Assembly: GCF_030445035.2 (NCBI RefSeq)
Contig: NC_080689.1
Coordinates: forward strand, 26,379,278-26,443,277
DNA: 64,000 nt
Direction of reading: 5' to 3'
From: Dasypus novemcinctus
Lineage: Eukaryota; Chordata; Mammalia; Cingulata; Dasypodidae
Position numbers and translations under genes: made by a program. Under the pieces are notes generated by a model that was not told the origin of the DNA, made no database searches, and saw nothing but the letters and a program-made list of their open reading frames with translations. This document shows, one piece after another, positions 22,219 to 33,874 of the stretch. The first letter of the stretch is position 1. Each line of letters opens with the position of its first letter.

Positions 22219-22635
22219 CTTCATGTGCTTTTTAGCCATTTGTATTTCCTCTTTGAAAAATTATCTATTCAGGTCTTTTGCCCTTTTTTTATTGGGTTAT
22301 TCTCTTTTTATTGTTGAGCTATAGGATTTCTTTACATATTCTTAATATTAAGCCCTTATCAGATATGTGGGTTTTAAATATTTTCTCCCATTGAATAGGC
22401 TACCTTTTCACTTTCTTGACAAAGTCCTTTGAAGCACAAAAATATTAAGTTTTGAGGCGGTCCCATTTATCTATTTTTTTCATTTACTGCTTGGTGCTTT
22501 GGGAATCCTAAAAAACCACATCCTACCACAAGCTCTTGAAGATAGTTTTATGGGCCTGGCTCTTAAATTTAGGTCTTTTACCCATTTTGAGTTGATTTTT
22601 TATAAGCTGTGAGAGAAGGGTCTTTTTCATCCTTT

Positions 22636-23203
22636 TAGGTACCCCTCCTGCTGTTTTTTTGCTGTGTCAGGCCGTTTGCTGTGTGATCTTCTGCATCTGT
22701 TTCTTTTTTTTTTTTTCTTCTTTTTCTATCTTCTCTTCTTGTCTTTCTCTTCTAGGATTCACCAGGATTCGATCCTGAGGACCTCTGATGTGGGGAGAGG
22801 TTCCCTGTCAATCGCATCACCTCAGTTCCTGGTCTCTGCTGTGCTTTACCTTGATTCTCCCCTTCATCTCTCTTTTGTAGCATCATCATCTTGCTGCGTG
22901 ACTCATTTGCACGGGCACTTGGCTTGCTGTGTGCATACTCAATTCATCATGTGGGCACTGGCTCACCATGAGGGCACTCACATGAGCACTTGCACAGGCA
23001 CTCGCTGGGCACTTGGCTCACTATGCAGGCACTTGTATGGGCATTCGGCTTGCCGTGTGGGCACCCACATGGGCACTTGGCTTGCCACGCGGGGCACTGG
23101 CTCGCTGAGCAGGCACCCTTTCTCTTCTTCTTTTTCACCAGGAGGCCCCAGGGATTGAACCCGGTCCTCGCATATGGTAGGCAGAGGCATTATCACTTCC
23201 CTC
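22636..23203 (-). repeat. Long composite SINE with internal tandem array, antisense
   Basis: Same plan as 13212-13858, with a tRNA-like module at about 22755-22830 (GATTCGATCCTGAGGACC), the head at about 23140-23203 and a repeat array at about 22905-23110. Confidence 0.8.
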
Positions 23204-24326
23204 CCAGTCCATTTGTTGAAGAGATTGTTCTGTCCCAGTTGAGTGAAATTGGCAGCCTTTCAAAATCAACTGACCACAGAAGTGAGGGTCTACTTCTGAA
23301 CTCTCAATTAGATTCCATTGATCAATATGTCTATCTTTATGCCAATATCATGTTTTTTTTTTTAAGATACAATATTTTAGGACTTTCTTTATTGCTGATT
23401 ACAGATTTAAAATTATGCTGTTTTGACTACTACAGATTTGTAATATTTTTTCAAGTCAGGAAGCCTAAGTCTGTTGACTGACTTTGTTCTTTTTCAAGAT
23501 GTTTTTGGCTATTTGGGGCCCCTACCTTCTAAATAAATTTGATAATTGGCTTTTCTGTTTCTGTAAAGTAGGCTGTTAGAATTTTGACTGAGATTGCATT
23601 GAATCTGTAAATCCATTTGGGTAGAACTGACATCTTAATGAGATTTTGTCTTCCAATCCATGAACATGGAATGTCCTTGATTTTGTTTAATTCCATTTGC
23701 TTAGGTCTTTGATTTCTTGTGGCAATGTTTCTAAGCACAGTGCTTTATATCCTTGTTTAAATTTATCCCTAGATATTTTATTCTTTTAGTTGTTATTGCA
23801 GATGGAAATTTTTTCTTTATTTCCTCCTCAGATTGCCCATTACTAGTGTAAAGAAAGTTACTGATTTTTGTGTGTCAATCTTGTATCTGGCCACTTTGCT
23901 AAATTCATTTATTAGCTCTAGTAGCTTTGTTATAGATTTTTCAGGATTCTTGTAGGATCATTTTAGTGAATAGCAGAAGCTTTCCTTCTTCTTTCCATTT
24001 CGTATGTCTTGGTTATTCTTTCTCTTGCCTAATTGCTGTAAGCTAGAATTTCGAGTACAATATTGAATAATAGTGGTGACAGTGGGCATCCTTGTCTTCT
24101 CCAAATCTTAGCAGGATAGCTTTCAGTCTTTCACCACTGAGTACAATGTTAGCTGTGGGTTTTTCATATATGCCCTTTATCATGTTGTGGAAGTTTCCTT
24201 CTCTTCTTATTCTTCAAAGTGTTTTTATCAAGAAAGGATGCTGGATTTTGTTAAATGTTCTTTCTGCATAAATCAAGATGATCATGTAGTTTTTCTCTGA
24301 TTTGTTAATGTGGTGGTATTACTTTG

Positions 24327-24413
24327 ATTTTTTTTTTTAAAGGAAGTACAGAGGATTGAACCCAGGACTTTGTACATCCAAAGCAGGCACTCAGCCACAA
24401 ACTATACTTGCTC
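24327..24413 (-). repeat. Short monomeric tRNA-SINE, antisense
   Basis: Poly(T), then GAGGATTGAACCCAGGAC (box B-like, inverse) and CACTCAGCCAC (box A-like). About 85 bp, like those at 25670, 33208 and 53629. Confidence 0.7.
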
Positions 24414-25261
24414 TATTAATTGATTTTCTTATGTTGAACTACCCTTGCATACCTGGAATAAAATCCACTTGATAATGGTGTATAATTCTTTTGATGTGCT
24501 GTTGGGTTTGATTTGCAAGTATTTTGTTGAGGATTTTTGCATCTATGTTCATTAGAGAGATGTGTAATTTTCTTATACTGTCTTTATCTGGGTTTGGTAT
24601 TAGGGTACTGTTGGCCTCATAGAATGAGACTGTATTCCCTTTTCAACTTTTTGGAAGAGTTTAAGCAGGATTTTTATTAATTCTTCCTGAAATGACTGTA
24701 GAATTCATTTGTGAAGCCATCTAGTCCTGGGCTTTTCTTTGTTGAAGGTTTCTGATGACTGATTCAATCTCTTTCCTTGTGATTGTTTTGTTGAGGTCAT
24801 CTATTTATTCTAGAATCAATCTAGGTTGTCAGTGTGTTTTTAGGAAATTATCCATTTCATCTAAGTTGACTGATTTGCTCACAGAGTTGTTCATAGTATC
24901 CTCTTAGGACCTCTTTTATTTCTGAGGGGTCAGCAATAAAGCACCGAACATTTCTGATTTATTTGCATCTTCTCTCTTCTTTTGTCAGCGTATCTAAGGG
25001 TTTGCCAATTTTATTGATTTTTCTCAAAGAACCAAGGATTGGTTTTGTTGATTCTATTGTTTTTTTTTGTTCTCAATTTCATTTTTTTCTGCTCTGATTT
25101 TTGTTTTCTTTCATCCTGCTTGCTTTGGGGTAAGCTTGCTGTTCTTTTCATAATTCCTCCAGGAGTGCAATTAGGTCTTTGATTTTAGCTCTTCTTTTTT
25201 AAAGTAAGCATTGAGGGCTATAAATTTCCCTCTCTGGATTACCTTCTCTGCATCCCATACT

Positions 25262-25616
25262 TTTTTTCCCCTAAGATTTATTATATTTATTTACTTCTCC
25301 CCACCCCCTTGCTGTCTGCACTTGCTGTGACTATTCATCTTGTTTCTTTTAGGAGGCACCGGCAACTGAACCCTGGACTTCCGATGCAGGAGGAAGGCAC
25401 CTAGTTGCTTGAGCCACCTCCGTTACCTGCTTTGTTGTGTCTCTCATTACCTTTATTCTTCTTGTGTCTCTTGTTGTGTCATCTTGTTATATCAGCTTGC
25501 TGTGTCTGCCTGTCACGCCAGCTTGCTGTCTTCTTTAGGAGGCACTGGAACAGAACCAGACACCTCCCATGTGGTAGGCAGGAGCCCAATCTCTACAGCC
25601 ACATCCACTTCCTATG
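25262..25616 (-). repeat. Composite SINE with two tRNA-like modules, antisense
   Basis: Two modules: GGCACCGGCAACTGAACCCT at about 25358 and GGCACTGGAACAGAACCAGA at about 25542, each preceded by AGGAGGCAC-like words. The same subfamily is at 28303-28638 and 35401-35774. Confidence 0.8.
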
Positions 25617-25669
25617 CATCCCATAAGTTTTGATATGTGTGTTCTTGTTTTTATTTGAATGAAGATTAA

Positions 25670-25744
25670 TTTTTTTTTTGAGGTACCTAGGACAGGGATT
25701 GAACCTGGAAGCTGGTGCTCAGCCACTGAGCCACATCAGCTCCC
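25670..25744 (-). repeat. Short monomeric tRNA-SINE, antisense
   Basis: Poly(T), then GGGATTGAACCTGGAAGC and CTCAGCCACTGAGCCACATC. About 75 bp. Confidence 0.75.
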
Positions 25745-25975
25745 CTTGTTTCTATTTAACTCGAGGTATTTACTGATTTCTTTGACCCACTAATTTTTTA
25801 GGAGTGTGTTGTTTAACCTCCATATATTTGTGAGTTTTCCCTCTCATGCCTGTTATTGATTTCCAGCCTCAGTCCATCATGATCAGAGAGATGACTTTGT
25901 GTAGTTTCAATCTTTAAAAATTTATGGAGACTTGTTTTGTGACTCAACTTAGAGTCTATCCTGGAAAAGGATCCT

Positions 25976-26413
25976 TGTATTAGGGTTCTCTAGGAAAAAA
26001 GAATTAACAAGGGATATCTGTTGATAGTAAGAGATTTATCAGAGTCTCTCATGCAGCCATGGGGATGCACAAATCTAGGCTCCGCAGGCAGGCTGCAACC
26101 AGGGGCTCTGGTAAAAGCCAATGAATGTTCTTGATGAGTTCTGCGAGATGTTTGCTGTCCAAATATGAGCTGGGAAATTCTCTCTCAATGCTGGAATCAC
26201 TTCTCCTTTTAAGGCATTCAACTGATTGGATTAAGCATCACTCATTGCTGATGGCAATCTCCCTGACTGATGTAATTATGATTACATCTATGATTTACTA
26301 CTGCAGTAAAGTCAATGGTGACTAAAGTCCATAAATGCCCTTGTATTACAGTTAGCCCAGTACTTGCTTGACCAAACAACTGGGTGAGTTGACACAATAG
26401 CCTAACCATCACA
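25976..26413. mobile_element. Solo LTR of a second family, 5-bp target duplication
   Basis: Begins TGTATTAGGGTTCTCTAG, ends CCTAACCATCACA, and is flanked by ATCCT at 25971-25975 and 26414-26418. Orientation is not clear: neither strand has an obvious polyadenylation signal. It interrupts the antisense L1 ORF2. Confidence 0.75.
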
Positions 26414-26741
26414 ATCCTTGAGAAGGATGAGAACTTGAGAAGAATGTATATTCTGCTGTTTTGCAGTACAATGTTCTATATATGTCTGGTAGGTCTAGTT
26501 CACTTATCATATTATTCAAGTTCTTGGTTTCTTTATTGATCCTCTGCCTAGATGTTCTATCTATTGATGACAGTCAATAGAAGTTGCATTGAAGTTTTCA
26601 AACTCTTAGTGTAGACATATCTATTTCTCCCTTCAGTTTGCTAGTGTCTGTCTAAGTATTTTGAGTCACTTGGTTAGGTGCATAAATACTTATGATTATA
26701 TTTTCTGGTTGATTGCCCCTTTTATTAATATATAATGTCCT

Positions 26742-27150
26742 GGGAAATGGGCTTGGCCCAATGGATAGGGCGTCTGCCTACCACATGGGAGGTCCATGGT
26801 TCAAACCCCGGGCCTCCTTGACCCATGTGATGCTGGCCCATGCACAGTGCTGATGCATGCAAGGAGTACCCTGCCATGCAGGGGTCTCCCCTGCAGACGG
26901 GAGCCCCATGCTCAAGGAGTGTGCCCCATAAGGAGAGCTGCCCAGAGCGAAAGAAAGTGCAGCCTGCCCAAGAATGGTGCCACACACATGGAGAGCTGGC
27001 ACAACAAGATGACACAACAAAAAGAAACACAGATTCCCGGTGCCGCTGACAAGAATGTAAGTGAACAAGGAAGAACACACAGCGAATGGAAACAGAAAGC
27101 AGACAACTGGGATTGGGGTGGAAGGGGAGAGAAATAAATTAAAAAAAAAA
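26742..27150 (+). repeat. DAS-type SINE
   Basis: Head GGGAAATGGGCTTGGCCCAA at 26742, box B GGTTCAAACCC at about 26799, and an A-rich tail followed by a (TA)n run. The target TATATAATGTCC occurs before and after. Confidence 0.9.
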
Positions 27151-28302
27151 AAAAAAATATATATATATAATGTCCTTTTTCTCCTATAGATTTTTGCATT
27201 TAAAATGCAAAATGTCTGATATTAGTATGACAACCCCAGCTGTTTTTTGGCTACTATTTATATGAAGCCAACCTTTCATTTTCAACCTATTAGTATCCTT
27301 GGGTCTAAGATGAGTCTCTGATCATATAGATGGCTCATATTTTTTTAATCCATTCTGCCAATCTTGTCTTTTGATTGGGGAGTTTAATCCATTAGCATTC
27401 ATTGTTATTACTGTAAAGACAGTACTTAATCATTTTATCCTTTGGCTTTTCTACGTCATATCTTATTTTTGTCTCCCTTTTTATCCTCTTAATTACTCTT
27501 ACTGATAATCTGCATTTCTACACTCTCTTCCAAGCCTCTCTCTCCTATCTTTCCTTTTAGGCTGTAGCACTCCTTTTAGTTTTTCCTGTAAGGTTTGTCT
27601 CTTGGTGACAAACTCTTTCAGTCAGTTTCTGTTTATCTGTGAAGACTTTAAACTCATCTTCCTTTCTGAAGGACAGTTTTGCCAGATAAATAATTCTTGG
27701 CTGGTAGTTTTCCCCCTTTCAGTATCTTAAATACAGCATACCACTTCCTTCTCACTACTATGGTTTCTGATGAGAAATCAGCACTTAGTCTTATTGAGTC
27801 ACACTTGTATGTAATGGGTTGCCTTTTTCTTGCTGCTTTCAGAATTCTCTATCTCTGGCATTTGACATTAAGATAGTACGTGTCTTGGAGTAGGTCTATT
27901 CAGATTTATTCTGTTGGAGTATGTTGTGCATCTTAGACATGGGTATCTATGACTTTCATAAGAACTGGGAAATTTTTTACCATTATTTCCTCAAATATTC
28001 TTTCTGCCCCAGTTCCATTCTCTTCTTCTTCTGGGACAACCATGATACATGTGTTTGTTTGTGTGCTTCATGCTGTCATTCAATTCCCTGAGACCCCGTT
28101 CAATTTTTCCATTCTTTTTTTTAACTGTTCTTCTGTCAGTACGGTTTTGGATGTCCTGTCTTTTATTTTACTGATCCTTTCTTCTCCCTGTTCAAATTTG
28201 CTGTTATATGCCTCTAATTTATTTTTCATTTCATCTATTTTTATCTTTCATTTCCATAAGTTCTTTTACTTATCTTTGCATGCTTTCAAATTCCTTTTTT
28301 AT

Positions 28303-28638
28303 CCTTTTTAAAAAACAGATTTATTTATTTCTCCCCAACTCCTTGTTGTTTGCACTTGCTGTGTCTGTTCGTTGTGTGCTCATCTTCTTTTCAGGAGGCA
28401 CCGGGAACTGAACCCGGGACTTCCCATGTAGGAGGGAGGTGCCTAATCCCTTGAGCCACCTCTGCTCCGTGCATGTTGAGTCTCTTATTATGTTTTCCTC
28501 CTTGTGTCTCTTGTGCCAACCTGTGGTGTCAGCTTGCTGTCTTGCTCATCTTCTTTAGGAGGCACCAGGAACCAAACCCTGGACCTCCCATGTGGTAGGT
28601 GAGAGCTCAATCTCTTAAGCCACAGCTGTTTCCCCAGT
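28303..28638 (-). repeat. Composite two-module SINE, antisense
   Basis: Modules at about 28396 (GGCACCGGGAACTGAACCCG) and 28560 (GGCACCAGGAACCAAACCCT). It interrupts L1 ORF1. Confidence 0.8.
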
Positions 28639-29544
28639 GTCTTCTTAATATCCTTTATATATTTAGCCATATTTTCCTTCAGCTCCTTGAATTGATTTAG
28701 GAGATTTGTTTGAATATCATTGATTAGTTCTTTCAAACCCTATATCCCTCTGAAGTTTAATTTGTTCCTTTGGGCCATATTTTCATGTTTCTTAGTATGA
28801 CTTATACATTTTTTGCTGATGTAATTTTTTACTCTGATATTCAGTTTCTCTCTTGCCTGTTTTTTACTGTTGGACTGGCTCTGTTTTACAGCTCTTTATT
28901 GACTCTTGGATCAATTTATTCTAGATCTTTAGGACTGTCCACATTTAACTGATCAAAACAGGGCTCAGAACCCATGAATGTGGCAGAGACCAGTTCCAAA
29001 GGGCCTTGGGGAGAGGGACAGGGAAGATGCCAGAAAGCCTCAAGTTTCCAGAGATGAACTTTTTTGGGTTTCCCAGCAGATGTTGTTCTTTGGCAAAGCT
29101 TTCTTCGCAATGGATGGAGTGTATTTTTTTTTTCCAGCTTTTTCTGGGTAGTATTGAATCATTGGCTGCTGGAATCCCTTTTCTGAGCAGGCTAGAATCA
29201 CAATTCAGAGCTGGAACTTAGTAGTCAAAACTTGTCAATCAGAAGCCAAGCTTGGCACTTGGTCACGTCCCCCCTCATATGTTCCCTGGGAGGAGGCCTT
29301 CACTCTTCTCCATTTGTGGAGGCAGCCATGGACTGTAGCCAAAGCAAGTCTCGAGGGTGGGAGATAGGTACCTGTCTGCCACTGCTTCTCAATCTCCTTG
29401 TCCCACTCTTTCCTGGGTGTTGTACCAAGTCCCCCAGCCTCTGAAGTCCTAGAACTGTTGATTCAGACAGTTGCTGCCTATCTGCGGTTTTTTTTTTTTG
29501 TAGGAGTGTTTCTGTCTCTCATCTTCCCCGGAACACCCCCTGCC

Positions 29545-29880
29545 TGGCTCTATTGATCTACACTGTCCGATATATCAGCCACCAGTCACATGAGGCTACT
29601 GAGTGCCTGAAATGTGGCTAGTCAAAATTGAAATGTGCTGGAAATGTAAAACACACACTAGATTTTGAAGACAGCATGAAAGGAGAACGTAAAATATCTC
29701 AGTAATTTTTATATTAATTACATGTTGAAATTAAAGCTTTTTGGATGTATTAGGTTAAATAAATTATATTAAAAGTAATTTCATCTGTTTCTTTTTATTT
29801 TTTAATATGACTATTAGAAAACTTTAAATTCCCTATGTGGCTCATAGTATATTATTTTGGACAGAGCTGCTCTAATCTTT
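29545..29880. mobile_element. Non-autonomous DNA-transposon fossil (hAT/Charlie type)
   Basis: Starts CACTGTCCGATATATCAGCC and ends TTTTGGACAGAGCTGCTC, so the ends are inverted (GTCC/GGAC). Contains CTACTGAGTGCCTGAAATGT and CACTAGATTTTGAAGACAG, typical of a common mammalian MER element whose exact name I cannot fix. Confidence 0.6.
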
Positions 29881-30229
29881 ATAGGCAACAAAAACTCCTT
29901 TTAATGCTTGAGTTTTTTTTTTTTTTGCAGCATAGGATGTCTAATAGATGCAAATGTTAAAATGAATTTTTATTTCCTAAACACATACTCCTCTTTAAGT
30001 GCCTTTCACAAAACCACATCATGAATAATACAGACCTGAGAATAATATGAAACTAAGCCTAGAATTCAGATTCATCATCATTTTTTTTTCTTAAGGTAAT
30101 GGAATCAGGGCGGTTTTTATTTACTTTTGCTTATTTATTTTCTCTGATTTTTCTATGATGAACATGTATTATTTACATAACAGTAACAATAAGGAAGACC
30201 CAATGCCTTCAATCACTCAGAGCTTGTCT
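29881..30229. other. DHX57 last intron, unique AT-rich sequence
   Basis: No repeat or exon recognised between the DNA-transposon fossil and the nested SINE pair. Confidence 0.35.
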
Positions 30230-30990
30230 TCTTTTTTTTTAAAGATTTATTTATTTTTATTTATTTATTTCCCTTCCCTGCCCCAGTTGTCTGCTCTCTG
30301 TGTCCATTCACTGTGTGTTCTTTTATTTATTTATTTATTTATTTATTTAATTCCCCCCCCCCTCCCCTGGTTGTCTGTTCTTGGTGTCTATTTGCTGCGT
30401 CTTGTTTCTTTGTCCGCTTCTGTTGTCGTCAGCGGCACGGGAAGTGTGGGCGGCGCCATTCCTGGGCGGCTTTCCTCACGGGCGCACTCCTTACGCGTGG
30501 GGCTCCCCCATGCGGGGGACACCCTTGCGTGGCATGGCACTCCTTGCGTGCATCAGCGCTGCGCATGGCCAGCTCCACATGGGTCAAGGATGCCCGGGGT
30601 TTGAACCGCGGACCTCCCATATGGTAGACGGACACCCTAACCACTGGGCCAAAGTCCGTTTCCCCACTGTGTGTTCTTCTATGTCCACTTGTATTCTTGT
30701 CAGCAGCATCAGGAATCTGTGTCTCTTTTTGTTGTGTCAGCTCTTTGTGTGTGTGGTGTCACTCCTGGGCAGGCTGCACTTATTTTGCACAGGGCAGCTC
30801 TCCTTATGGGCGCACTCCTTGCGCGTGGGGCTCCCTTACATGGGGGACATCCCTGCATGGCAAGGTACTCCTTGCATGCATCAGCACTGTGCCAACTCAC
30901 CACATGGGTCAGGAGGCCCTGAGTTTGAACCCTGGACCTCCCATGTGGTAGGCGGATGCTCTATTAGTTGAGCCAAATCTACTTCCCTAG
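30230..30990 (-). repeat. Nested SINEs: outer copy split by an inner one
   Basis: The outer antisense SINE runs 30230-30322 and resumes at 30664-30990. The inner, CpG-rich antisense copy lies at 30323-30663. CACTGTGTGTTCTT is found just before the inner tail and again just after its head, which is the target duplication inside the outer SINE. Confidence 0.88.
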
Positions 30991-31158
30991 AGTTTCTGTC
31001 TTAAACCTTCTACGCTTAACCCATCCTCCTCCTACTATGGCCCACCCCTGCCTCACTTCAGCCCCCTCTTTTTAGTCTTGACCCATTGCAGATATTCCTT
31101 CTTAATTAGCTCAATTAACTCTGTTGTCTTGGGTACTTAAAGAATACCTTATACTTGA

Positions 31159-31904
31159 TGTATTAGTCTGCAAAGGGGTGCTGATGCAAAGTACCAGAAA
31201 TCTGTTGACTTTTATAAAGGATTTTTACCTGAGGTAGAAGCTTAAACTTACAAGGCCTAAAAAGTCCAACTCAAGGCTGCTTTCTCACCAAAATACGTTG
31301 CCACGTGTTGAAGCAAGTGGTCGCTGACCTCTGCCTGGTCTCTCGGGGCTTTCTGTATCAGTCTCTGGCATAGGGCCCATTTCTTTCTGGGCCTTCTCAG
31401 CTGCTCTATTCTCTTCCACTGCAAATTATCAGGCGAATGGTTCATCTCTCTCTGAGGCCCCAGAAACAAACATGACCAGACCCCTCTCTCTTCCTGTGTG
31501 TCTTCTTGAGTGAGCGTCTGTTTATATAGGCTCTCCAAGGGGGCAGGGACTCAGCCCAGAGTCATGCCTTTTTTAAAAAATTACATTTTATAATCAATTT
31601 TATTGAAATATATTCATAAGCCATATAATCCATTTAAGTGTACCATCGATGGCATTTGGTATAATTACAGAATTGTGCATTTATCACTTCAATCAATATA
31701 TAAACATTTGCTTTCTTTTTTTAAAATTTTTAATAGAGTAATGCCTTTTTGACATAGTCGAATTAAACCTGTAATCTTTGCATATAATTTAATCAAGGGC
31801 TCCTCATCTGAACCCAATATAATCAAAGGTATTACACCCAGACTAGATTAGTTTAAAAACATTATCTTTCCCCTTTTGGGATTCACAAATTCCAAATTGC
31901 CACA
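31159..31904 (-). mobile_element. Solo LTR copy 4 (inverted), with nested L1 tail, 61 bp from a DHX57 exon
   Basis: The plus strand begins TGTATTAGTCTGCAAAGG and ends AAATTGCCACA, the reverse complement of the family at 19304. The perfect duplication CTTGA lies at 31154-31158 and 31905-31909. An antisense L1 3' fragment sits at about 31567-31740, flanked by a partly matching repeat around AGT(C/A)ATGCCTTTTT. The LTR is on the DHX57 strand, but its AATAAA is altered (AAGTAAAAAT-like). Confidence 0.85.
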
Positions 31905-31965
31905 CTTGATACTATCAAAGCACATTATGACCCAAGAATCAAAGAAGATATTAATTATCCATTAC

Positions 31966-32166
31966 CTGATGGGAGGCAGCTGCAAAACGGATCCAACCAT
32001 CATCCAAGGAAACAACGAACTCTCCCCTTTGAAGCTGCACATTCACCTGGCCTCCTCCAAACAAGACCAGAGGGTACACAGACACCATGCTGCAGTCTCG
32101 GATGAATACCCGACTTGTTTTGATCTTCTCGTGGTACACCAGGTAGGGACTGTCAAAGTGTCTGAC
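31966..32166 (-). CDS. DHX57: DHX57 exon, OB-fold domain
   Basis: The acceptor ACAG precedes GTC AGA CAC. 67 residues run from VRHFDSPYLVYHEKIKTSRV to DDGWIRFAAASHQ, and the donor is GTAATG. This is the OB-fold (OB_NTP_bind) region, which in DEAH helicases contacts RNA at the channel exit and is a regulatory surface. Phase 0 at both ends. One solo LTR lies 61 bases past the donor and an L2 begins about 80 bases before the acceptor. Confidence 0.96.
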
Positions 32167-32748
32167 CTGTAACATACAACCTCAGGTTACAACAGTGAAG
32201 TTACTACCAACATGAGGGGAACTCCACTTGTCCCATGGATTTAAATACAACCTGTACATTAATGACTCCTAAAATTTCATCTCCAGTCTGTGCCTTTCCC
32301 CTGAGCTCCAGATTTGTACGTGCAACTGCCTATTTGACATCTCCATTTGCATCTCAAACTTCTCAATTTTCAAAAGGAATTTTTGACTCTCCCCTCATCC
32401 CTGTAGTGTTTTCCTTCATAGTAAATGACACTCCCATTCACCCAGCTGTTCAAGCCCCCAAACTTAGGAGTCATCCTTGATTGTTCTTTTCCTGTCACTG
32501 TGGATGATATCACTAAGCCTTGTCAGCAGTTTTCAAAATACATAATGGAAATGACACATTCTCACCATTTCTATAGCTCCCATCTTAGTACAAACCATCA
32601 GCACCTCACACACACTACTGAAATGGCTTCCTAAGTGCTTACATTACATTTGTTTTTGCACCTTTACAGACTGTTTTCTAAAACAGCAGCCACAATGATC
32701 TTTTAAAAATATAAATGATGAATTATGGCTGAAAGCCCTCCAGTGGCT

Positions 32749-33171
32749 TTCTTTTTTTTTTTTTTTAAAGATTTATTTATTTCTCTCCCCTTCCCTCCCT
32801 CCCACCCCAGTTGTCTGTTCTCTGTGTCTATTTGCTGCATCTTCTTCTTTGTCCGCTTCTGTTGATGTCAGCGGCATGGGAATCTGTGTTTCTTTTTGTC
32901 ACGTCATCTTGTTGTGTCAGCTCTCCGTGTGTGTGGCACCATTCTTGGGCAGGCTGCACTTTCTTTCGTGCTAGGCAGCTCTCCTTACGGGGCGCACTCC
33001 TTGTGCATGGGGCTCCCCTACGCGGGGGACACCCCTGAGTGGCACAGCACTCCTTGCACGCATCAGCACTGCGCGTGGGCCAACTCCACACGGGTCAAGG
33101 AGGCCCGGGGTTTGAACTGCGGACCTCCCATGTGGTAGACGGACACCCTAACCACTGGGCCAAGTCCGCCG
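32749..33171 (-). repeat. DAS-type SINE, antisense
   Basis: Full-length, CpG-rich copy. CCTCCAGTGGCTTTCT occurs on both sides and is the target duplication in L2. Confidence 0.9.
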
Positions 33172-33207
33172 CCTCCAGTGGCTTTCTAAGAATAAAATCT
33201 CTTATTG

Positions 33208-33291
33208 AGGGGAGTGGGTATAGCACAGTGGTTGAGCACCTCTTCCCATGTACGAGGTCCCAAGTTCAATTCCTGGTACCTCAAAAAAAAA
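33208..33291 (+). repeat. Short monomeric tRNA-SINE
   Basis: Box A-like TATAGCACAGTGGTTGAGC, box B-like AAGTTCAATTCC, then A(10). It is the clearest full copy of the ~85 bp family. Confidence 0.8.
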
Positions 33292-33320
33292 ACAACCAAC
33301 AAAACACCTCATATCCTTAC

Positions 33321-33874
33321 TATAGCAGTTTGATATTATTGATGAATTCCAAAAAGAAATATTGGATTATGTTTGTAAACTGGTCTTTTCCTGTGGGCAT
33401 ATTAGATTTATTGGATTCAGAGGTTTACTTGGTTAAGTAATCAGGTAAACTTCTTGTGCCAGTAGGGTGTTGAGTCACCACCCATTGGTGGGTGGGAACT
33501 CACAGATAAAAGACATGGCAAAGGACAAAGTTGAGGTTTTTGATGTTTGAGTTTTAATGTTGGAGTTTGATGCTGAAGTCTTAAGCTGCAGCCCTGGGAA
33601 GTAAGCACACAGAAGAAAGAGAAGCAAGCCCCAGGAAGAAAGGAACCCTGAGCCCGAAAGAAGCAAGACCTGGGAAGAGAGGAATCCAGGAAGCCTGAAC
33701 CCTCGCAGACATCAGGAGCCATCTTGCTCCAACACGTGGCAAAAGACTTTGGTGAGGGAAGTAACTTATACTTTATGGCCTGGTATCTATAAGCTTCTAC
33801 CCCAAATAAATACCCTTTATAAAAGTCAACAGACTTCTGGTATTTTCATCAGCACCCTTTGGCTAACTAATACA
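33321..33874 (+). mobile_element. Solo LTR copy 3, perfect 5-bp target duplication
   Basis: Starts TATAGCAGTTTGATATT (TG changed to TA), ends GGCTAACTAATACA, and is flanked by CTTAC on each side (33316-33320, 33875-33879). AATAAATACCC lies near 33806. Inserted in L2, antisense to DHX57. Confidence 0.88.

Larger units (their letters stand above)
19095..29505 (-). mobile_element. Nearly full-length L1 LINE, same strand as DHX57, with many nested insertions
   Basis: Reading down from 29505 on the minus strand: 5' UTR (about 29505-28910), ORF1 (28900-28640 and 28302-27700), ORF2 (about 27650-22230) and 3' UTR (22230-19095). Block order is colinear once inserts are removed, leaving about 6.2 kb, the length of a complete L1. 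Inserts are a solo LTR (19304), the CRIPT pseudogene (20820), SINEs at 21382, 21808, 22636, 24327, 25262, 25670, 26742 and 28303, and an LTR at 25976. ORF2 fragments such as 23529-23738 are broken by stops and shifts, so it is inactive. Confidence 0.75.

Noticed and set aside
22905-23110. Direct repeats resembling a CRISPR array
   Set aside because: Repeats are imperfect, contiguous and without regular spacers, and lie within a mammalian SINE.
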